A stretch of DNA of 64,000 nucleotides from Thermothielavioides terrestris NRRL 8126 (taxonomy: Eukaryota; Ascomycota; Sordariomycetes; Sordariales; Chaetomiaceae), in assembly GCF_000226115.1 (NCBI RefSeq), contig NC_016457.1, positions 7,998,001 through 8,062,000 of the forward strand, in the 5' to 3' direction. This document shows positions 58,805-64,000 of this stretch, piece by piece (the stretch's first letter is position 1; each line of letters opens with the position of its first letter). The notes below the pieces were generated by a model. The model saw only the letters and a list, made by a program, of their open reading frames with translations, had not been told where the DNA came from and ran no database searches. The position numbers were made by a program, and so were the translations under genes.

Positions 58805-60377
58805 ATGTTCATCACGTTACGAAATTCAGCCGGCCGGGATGAAGCTGGCGGCGGGATGGAGCAAGTTGCGCGACGCAACGCAGGTCCTGGAGTTTCCAGA
58901 GACCGCGCCCATCTCGCCCGCCGCCCGGCTTGTGTCGCCTGCCAGACCAAGAAGGTAGAGGTGCCCCTACTGCCCCAGTTTGCGCACCGAACCGCCTCCC
59001 GATCAGCTAACCGTCGCCTCCTCGGCACCTTCCTAGCTCCGGTGCACTGGCAGTCTCCGCAGATGTGACCGGTGCCGTGCCAGGGGGGTCGAATGCGTGC
59101 CCGCGCCGAGTTCCCGACGCAAGCGCTCGTCGCAGCCGAGCAGCTCGTCAAGGCCCGCCTTGGAAAAGCTTGGCGATGCGCCTCCCGAGCTGGTTGACCC
59201 TGTGCGATCATCCCATTCTGGCGATGTGTTTCCAGCGGACGGGTCAGATCTCCGTTCATCCAAGCCGCCTCAGCCGCCCGGCAGCACCGCCCTGGGGACC
59301 TCTGCCGGTGCTGATCTGCTTGGCGGCGATTCCTTCGGCTGTGGGTTCGCATTGGAGGATCCGGGTGACGAGGACTGGGCAGCGGGCCACACGGATACCG
59401 CGCCGGTGGGCGTGGCCGACCGCCTCCACATTGAGGGGGATGAGCTTGTCGAGGCTCAATCCGGCATAGGCATCACCAACAGCGGAGGCCGCGACATACA
59501 TCAGCTGAACGAGTCACCCGAGGACGCCTTGGGCTCCTCCACATCCACTGCTGCAGCCCAATCTAGTGCGCTCTCGGGCGTGACGCCTCCGCCGAATGCA
59601 AACCGAACCAGTTCAGCGTCATGCTCCTGCCTAGGCGACCTGGTCCGCGTCGTGCAGCAGCTCGACGACGACGAGTTCCGCCTCAAGACCATGTCACTGG
59701 ACCAGGTGCTGCAGCTGCAGAAGTGGCTCGTCTTCCAGTGCTGCAGGCCCCTCGACTGCCCGGACTGTCTCGATCTCCCCACCGTCCACACGGTGCAGCT
59801 CATCATCTGCGAGCGGCTGACTGAGATGTTCGAATGCATCCATCTGCGCATTAAGAGGACGGGCGCCATCTTGAGCGGACGCCTGCCGAGCAGCGACCCC
59901 AGCAGCGCCCAACCAACGCCGTCTCCGGACTCGCATACTGCTTCTGCTTCCGCATTGTCTGACCATTCCCACGACCCCGTTCCGCCCGTTCCACCACCGC
60001 CGCCACCACCATCAGCCTCGGCAGCGGCGGCGCGGGCGGCGTTTGGCTCCAAGCCCCTGCCAGCCCAGCTCTTCTGCGGTCTGTCCGGGCGCGCAGCCAA
60101 CAGGGCCCTGTGCAGCCCGCTGATGTTCTCGGACGAGCTGCGGGCCCAGTACTCGGACGAGGAGCAGGCGCACATGATCCGCGTGCTCCTGAGGCTGCAG
60201 GTCAAGTACTTCCAGAAACTGCTGCTGCGAGTCGAGAGCACGCGCCAGGTCGCGGAGAGCCGAGCGCGCCGGTCGAGGGTGCAGTCCATGATGGCGCGCC
60301 TCGCCCAGGCGGCCGCGGATATCGAGGTCGCCTTGCGCGTCGTCTTTCAGGCCTTGTCCGCCGGCGGCGGGCAGTAG
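58805..60377 (+). CDS. Zn2Cys6 transcription factor with AflR-type C-terminus
   Basis: Two exons, 58805-58954 and 59037-60377, joined across an 82-nt intron with a GCTAAC branch site; 496 aa. Splicing completes the zinc binuclear cluster: Cys43, Cys46, Cys53, Cys60, Cys63 and Cys70 (CX2CX6CX6CX2CX6C), with the intron between the second and third Cys. A basic linker (SSRRKRSSQPSSSSR) follows. The AflR-type region has CSCLGDLVRVVQQLDDDEF, QLQKWLVFQCCRPLDCPDC and a helical end (~385-490). A polyproline stretch lies at ~345. AflR-like factors activate secondary-metabolite clusters from promoter sites in the nucleus. The MFS gene 1.1 kb downstream on the same strand is a plausible target; that link is inference. 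The start could be slightly different. Confidence 0.88.
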
Positions 60378-61520
60378 CTGATTACCTAGCGGGAGAGGAG
60401 GTCTGAGCCGTCAATTTGTTGGTAAATCGGTAACTAACTAATTCCAATATCTGTACCGCCGAGCAGTAGTCCCGGCGCCCTCACTTTCCTCCTTCACAGC
60501 ATCCCGGCGGCGAATTCCAGATCGCACCACAAATCAAGCACCTTAAACAGTACATGGCGACACAATGAGAGCTCAGCCCCATCTGGCACCCCCTCTCCTG
60601 GCCTGAAAGGGGAACGCAGGCACTGTGCAGGACATTCTCAGGTCACCAACGTCTTCAACCCCGGGTCACCTCGAACAAAACACTGCCGAAAACGTCAACA
60701 CAACAGCTGGCCGGAATAGGAAACATCAGGTATGCTCGAAGAGTGCACCCTGATTACGAATACATTCAAACTTCCAGGGACTCCGAAAGTGGAAATTCTC
60801 TCGGAGATCCAATCTTGGTTAGCGCGGTGACTGAATGACTCTCTGAATTATCAACTCATGAAGCTTCAACTGTTCCCAAATAGGAAATCCTCAAGAACAA
60901 ACATGAGGGTCATCCTGCCTGCCTTCTCGGGCCGTCCTGGATGTCGTGGGGGCACCACCTTCAAGCGGGTACTGTGCGTGGCCTTCTCTAAACGCTGCTT
61001 GTTTGATGTAAGCAATGATTGCCCATTTGGGAAGTTGTATTGGCGCAAACTCCTCTGCCAGGAGGTTACTTGGACGTCGACCTTACATGCCTTGGGTAAG
61101 GTATTCTCGCTCACGAACCGATGCTCAGAACCGATTATCAAGCCTAATTTGCCAGGGAAGTTGAGCATTGAGGCAGACGAGATATGAGAGGCTTTATGTA
61201 ATCCGAACTTGTCCCATTGCCAGATTCGCCGAGTGCTACCCCTGATCTGTGCTGTTTCTTAAAGACACGCACTCATGGTTATAGACTGATTGCACGTCTC
61301 GAGAGTCTCACGTCGGCTAGATCGCCTCTGGCACCAGGATTTCAGATCAGCAACCCAAGTGCCGACCCTTTTTCTTTTCACAGGCCTTCTCATACCAGCC
61401 CAGTCTCCATTCCCCTTCTAACCGAATCATCTTCCGCCTATCCAAGGTACCGTCTTCGACAGAAACAAACTCCTCGCTCCAAGAGAATCTCTCCCTCCCC
61501 CCGTGTCCGCCCGCCAAGCC
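60378..61520. promoter_or_regulatory. Intergenic region upstream of the MFS transporter
   Basis: 1.1 kb between co-oriented genes, containing the transporter promoter and a pyrimidine-rich leader before the ATG. I looked for a TCGN5CGA (AflR-type) site and did not find a clear one. The ORF at 60858-61187 is matched by an equally open antisense frame and is not convincing. Confidence 0.4.
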
Positions 61521-63615
61521 ATGTCATCCGGAGCGACGTCCATCACGGAGAAGAAGCCCGCCGATCCCGCGGTCGACGAGCTCTTCGCAGTAAACGGCCG
61601 CGGCTTGGATTCCAACCTTGAAGCCGCCAACCTGCCAGCAGACACGGGGAATGCGACAGCCGAAACGGAACCAGACGCATCCCCGAGGAAAATTCACGGC
61701 GTTCTGGTGAGGCTTACCGTGAAGACACGAGTGACACGTGCATTCGTGGTCGTTGAACAGTGCCTCTTGCTGACCTTGACCGACACTCACGCAGTGGGCT
61801 CTGGTTGTTCTGGCTATCTTGTCCAGCATTTTCCTGTATTCCCTCGACAACACCGTCGTGGCCGACATCACGCCGACCGCGGTCAATACGTTCGGCGATG
61901 TGCTGAAGCTGCCATGGCTGTCCGTCGGGTATGTTTCCCCCTTCGCTTCTCGCTTCTGCGTTTTTCAGTTCTCCTTGTTTGCTATCACCATCCCCTTCCC
62001 TGATCCACATGGATAACCTTGCCCACCGTCAACAACAGGTTTCTGCTCGGCGGCACCGGGGTCGTGCTCCCGTTTGGCAAGCTGTACGCCTTGTTCGACG
62101 CCAAATGGCTGTACATCCTCTCGTCCGCGCTCTTCAACGTCGGCTCGGCCCTCTGCGGCGCCGCGCCCAACATGGACGCCCTCATCGTCGGCCGCGTGCT
62201 CGCCGGCATGGGCGGCAACGGCATGTACCTCGGCGTCATGACGCTGCTGTCCGTCAACACCTCCGACCGCGAGCGGCCGGGCTACCTCAGCTTCGTCGGC
62301 TTGGTCTGGGGCTTCGGCACCGTCCTGGGCCCCGTCATCGGCGGTGCCTTCGTCGAATCGTCCGCCACCTGGCGGTGGGCTTTCTACATCAACCTCTGCG
62401 TTGCCGGTCTGTTCGCCCCCGTGTATCTTTTTCTGATCCCGTCCTTCAAGCCGCGCCGGGGCACCAAGTCTCTGGCGCTGGTGCGCGAATTTGACATCGC
62501 GGGAACTATCCTGAGCATAGGGGCTATCACGTCTTTGATTATGGCCACCAACCTCGGCGGCGCGCTGTATGCCTGGGACAGCGGGCAGATCATCGCCCTC
62601 TTCGTCGTCTCGTTCGTCCTCTTCATCGTTTTCGGGCTCCAACAGACCTATGCCATCTTCACGAGCCCCGCCACGCGCCTCTTCCCCGTTCAGTTCATGC
62701 GCAACTGGAACGCGGTGCTCCTTTTCTGTCTCGCCGCCGCAGTCAACACGGCCGGGTTTGTCCCGATATATTACGTCCCGCTGTACTTCCAGTTTACCAG
62801 AGGCGACAGTGCCATCACTGCCGCAGTCCGGCTGCTCCCGCTGATCTTCGTTCTGAGCGCCACAATCCTCGCCAATGGCCACCTCATGTCGCGTTTCAGC
62901 TACTTCCAGCCGTGGTATATCTTCGGAAGCGTCCTCGCCTTGATCGGAGGCGTGCTCTTGTGTAATTATTGCCCCAAGCAGACGCCATCTCACTTTCCCC
63001 AAATGCTCTCCCTCCCTCTATGGACGGAGCTGACCAGCTTGCCCTGACAGCCCGTATCACCACCCAAACGCCGGCGGGCCAAATCTACGGCTTCGAGATC
63101 CTGGTGGGCATCGGCACCGGCTGCTTCATCCAGGCCGGCTACGCGGTCATCCAGGCGGTCACGCCGGCCGCGGAGATGGCGTACGCCATCAGTTTCATGA
63201 TGCTGGCGCAGCTGGCCGGGATCGCGCTGGGGCTCGCCATCGCCGGCGCCGTCTTCGTCAACCGCGCGGTCGCCAACCTGGCCGCCGTCCTGCCGCCCGG
63301 CGCCTCGCGCGAGCAGCTCCAGCTCGCCGTCTCCGGCACCAGCGGCGCTTACCTCCGCTCGCTGTCGCCGGCCCTGCGCGCGGCCGCCACCGACGCCATC
63401 GTCGAGGCCCTCCGTAAGGTTTTCATCCCTGTCTACGTCGCTGCCGCGTTCTGCCTGCTGCTTTCTGTCTTGTTTACGGTGAGTGATCTCTCCACCTCTC
63501 TCTCTCTCGCTCGAAAGGAGCTTGCCCGCTGTATTGTTAGAATATGCCTATTAACGAACTCGGTCGACGGCAGCAACGGAAAATGTTCAAGGATATCGCG
63601 GCCATCGCGGCGTAA
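61521..63615 (+). CDS. MFS drug/toxin efflux transporter, DHA2 (14-TM) type
   Basis: Five exons, 61521-61706, 61795-61928, 62039-62961, 63051-63478 and 63574-63615; 570 aa with all junctions in frame. The soluble N-terminal ~60 residues are followed by the first helix with SLDNTVVAD (DHA motif D), motif A-like GKLYALFDAKWLYI, GRVLAGMGGNGMY, and motif C-like GFGTVLGPVIGGAF. Further helices include LFCLAAAVNTAGFVPIYYVP and GFEILVGIGTGCFIQAGY, then an extracellular loop before the last helix (VYVAAAFCLLLSVLFT) and a short cytosolic tail from the 14-codon last exon. Family members export mycotoxins, fungicides or other small molecules by proton antiport at the plasma membrane. The exon 3/4 junction is my best fit (donor GTAATT); the others are clear. 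The substrate is unknown. Confidence 0.9.
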
Positions 63616-64000
63616 GGCTTAGGGAGCATAACCGCCTCTGTCGCGTATCTTCAGGAGGATCCTGATGGGAAGGCAATAAAGAAGGTAAAAAGCTTTGGAT
63701 GCCGACAATACAACGCAAATTTCTTTGTCGACGAGTTTCAACTGAGTCCAGATACACACCCTCGACTCCTCAACTGTGTTAGTATCAGATATCTTTGCAA
63801 ATCAGCTCAGTACAGCATCAGGACACCGTGGGTCTCTCTGCCAACGTAACTGCTTAGCGGTTGAGAGACCTGGAAAGAGGGGAGAGAGGTGAATGTCGAC
63901 GCTGGACCCCCGATACTTGGCTGGCGTCGAGACGAACTTCTCCAGCGGAATAACCGAGGCTGGCAGCTGGGAGCTTGATTAGCCTGCAGTTTGGCTGGTT
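63616..64000. other. 3' flank of the MFS gene
   Basis: No ORF, RNA gene or repeat recognised before the window ends. Confidence 0.4.

Noticed and set aside
60858..61187. 109-codon ORF before the MFS gene
   Set aside because: An antisense frame of similar length is equally open, and there is no recognisable motif.

Overview
The window is nuclear DNA of a filamentous ascomycete. Evidence: short GT-AG introns (54-89 nt) with CTAAC/CTGAC-type branch sites, GC-rich coding sequence, fungal-only families (GDS1-type winged helix, RTA1, AflR-type Zn2Cys6, hydrolase-CorA fusion), TTAGGG-type telomere-like tracts, and a block damaged by repeat-induced point mutation (RIP) acting on CpA. My guess is a sordariomycete, possibly Chaetomiaceae; the sequence does not fix the species.

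Layout. 1-3400: a divergent pair, an interrupted gene at the left edge (inferred gasdermin/RCD-1-like cell-death effector) and an intact TPR-CHAT protease-like gene. 3478-3698: a small TIR element. 3969-29060: ordinary euchromatin with an OMS1-like mitochondrial methyltransferase, a GDS1-type winged-helix gene carrying a one-base frameshift, NOT1 (scaffold of CCR4-NOT), a seven-exon alpha/beta-hydrolase-CorA fusion, ETF-ubiquinone oxidoreductase, a GH1 beta-glucosidase relic and an RTA1-family membrane protein.

29944-56429 is a 26.5-kb AT-rich RIP block. I read it as two copies (A and B) of one DNA transposon family, separated by 7 bp. Each copy has ~180-200-bp terminal inverted repeats (TIRs), a Tc1-type DD34E transposase relic and a convergent second ORF of unknown function (ORF2). 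A chromodomain Ty3/gypsy element (34886-42456, 250-bp LTRs, TSD CTACC) sits inside the transposase of copy A. A different one (45828-54087, 250-bp LTRs, TSD ATACA/ATATA) sits inside ORF2 of copy B. Each copy gives the empty site for the other's insertion. Copy A also carries a younger insert that escaped RIP.

56430-64000 returns to GC-rich DNA: a 405-bp MITE with perfect 34-bp TIRs around a telomere-like tract, an AflR-type Zn2Cys6 regulator, and a 14-TM-type (DHA2) MFS transporter. The last two are co-oriented neighbours, as at the edge of a secondary-metabolite cluster that may continue to the right.

The main leads are the CHAT protease next to a broken effector, and the two-gene Tc1-like transposon family with its unexplained ORF2 and its non-autonomous relative beside the CHAT gene. 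Coordinates of intron-containing genes are my splice models, checked for reading-frame continuity. Boundaries of RIP-damaged ORFs are approximate.
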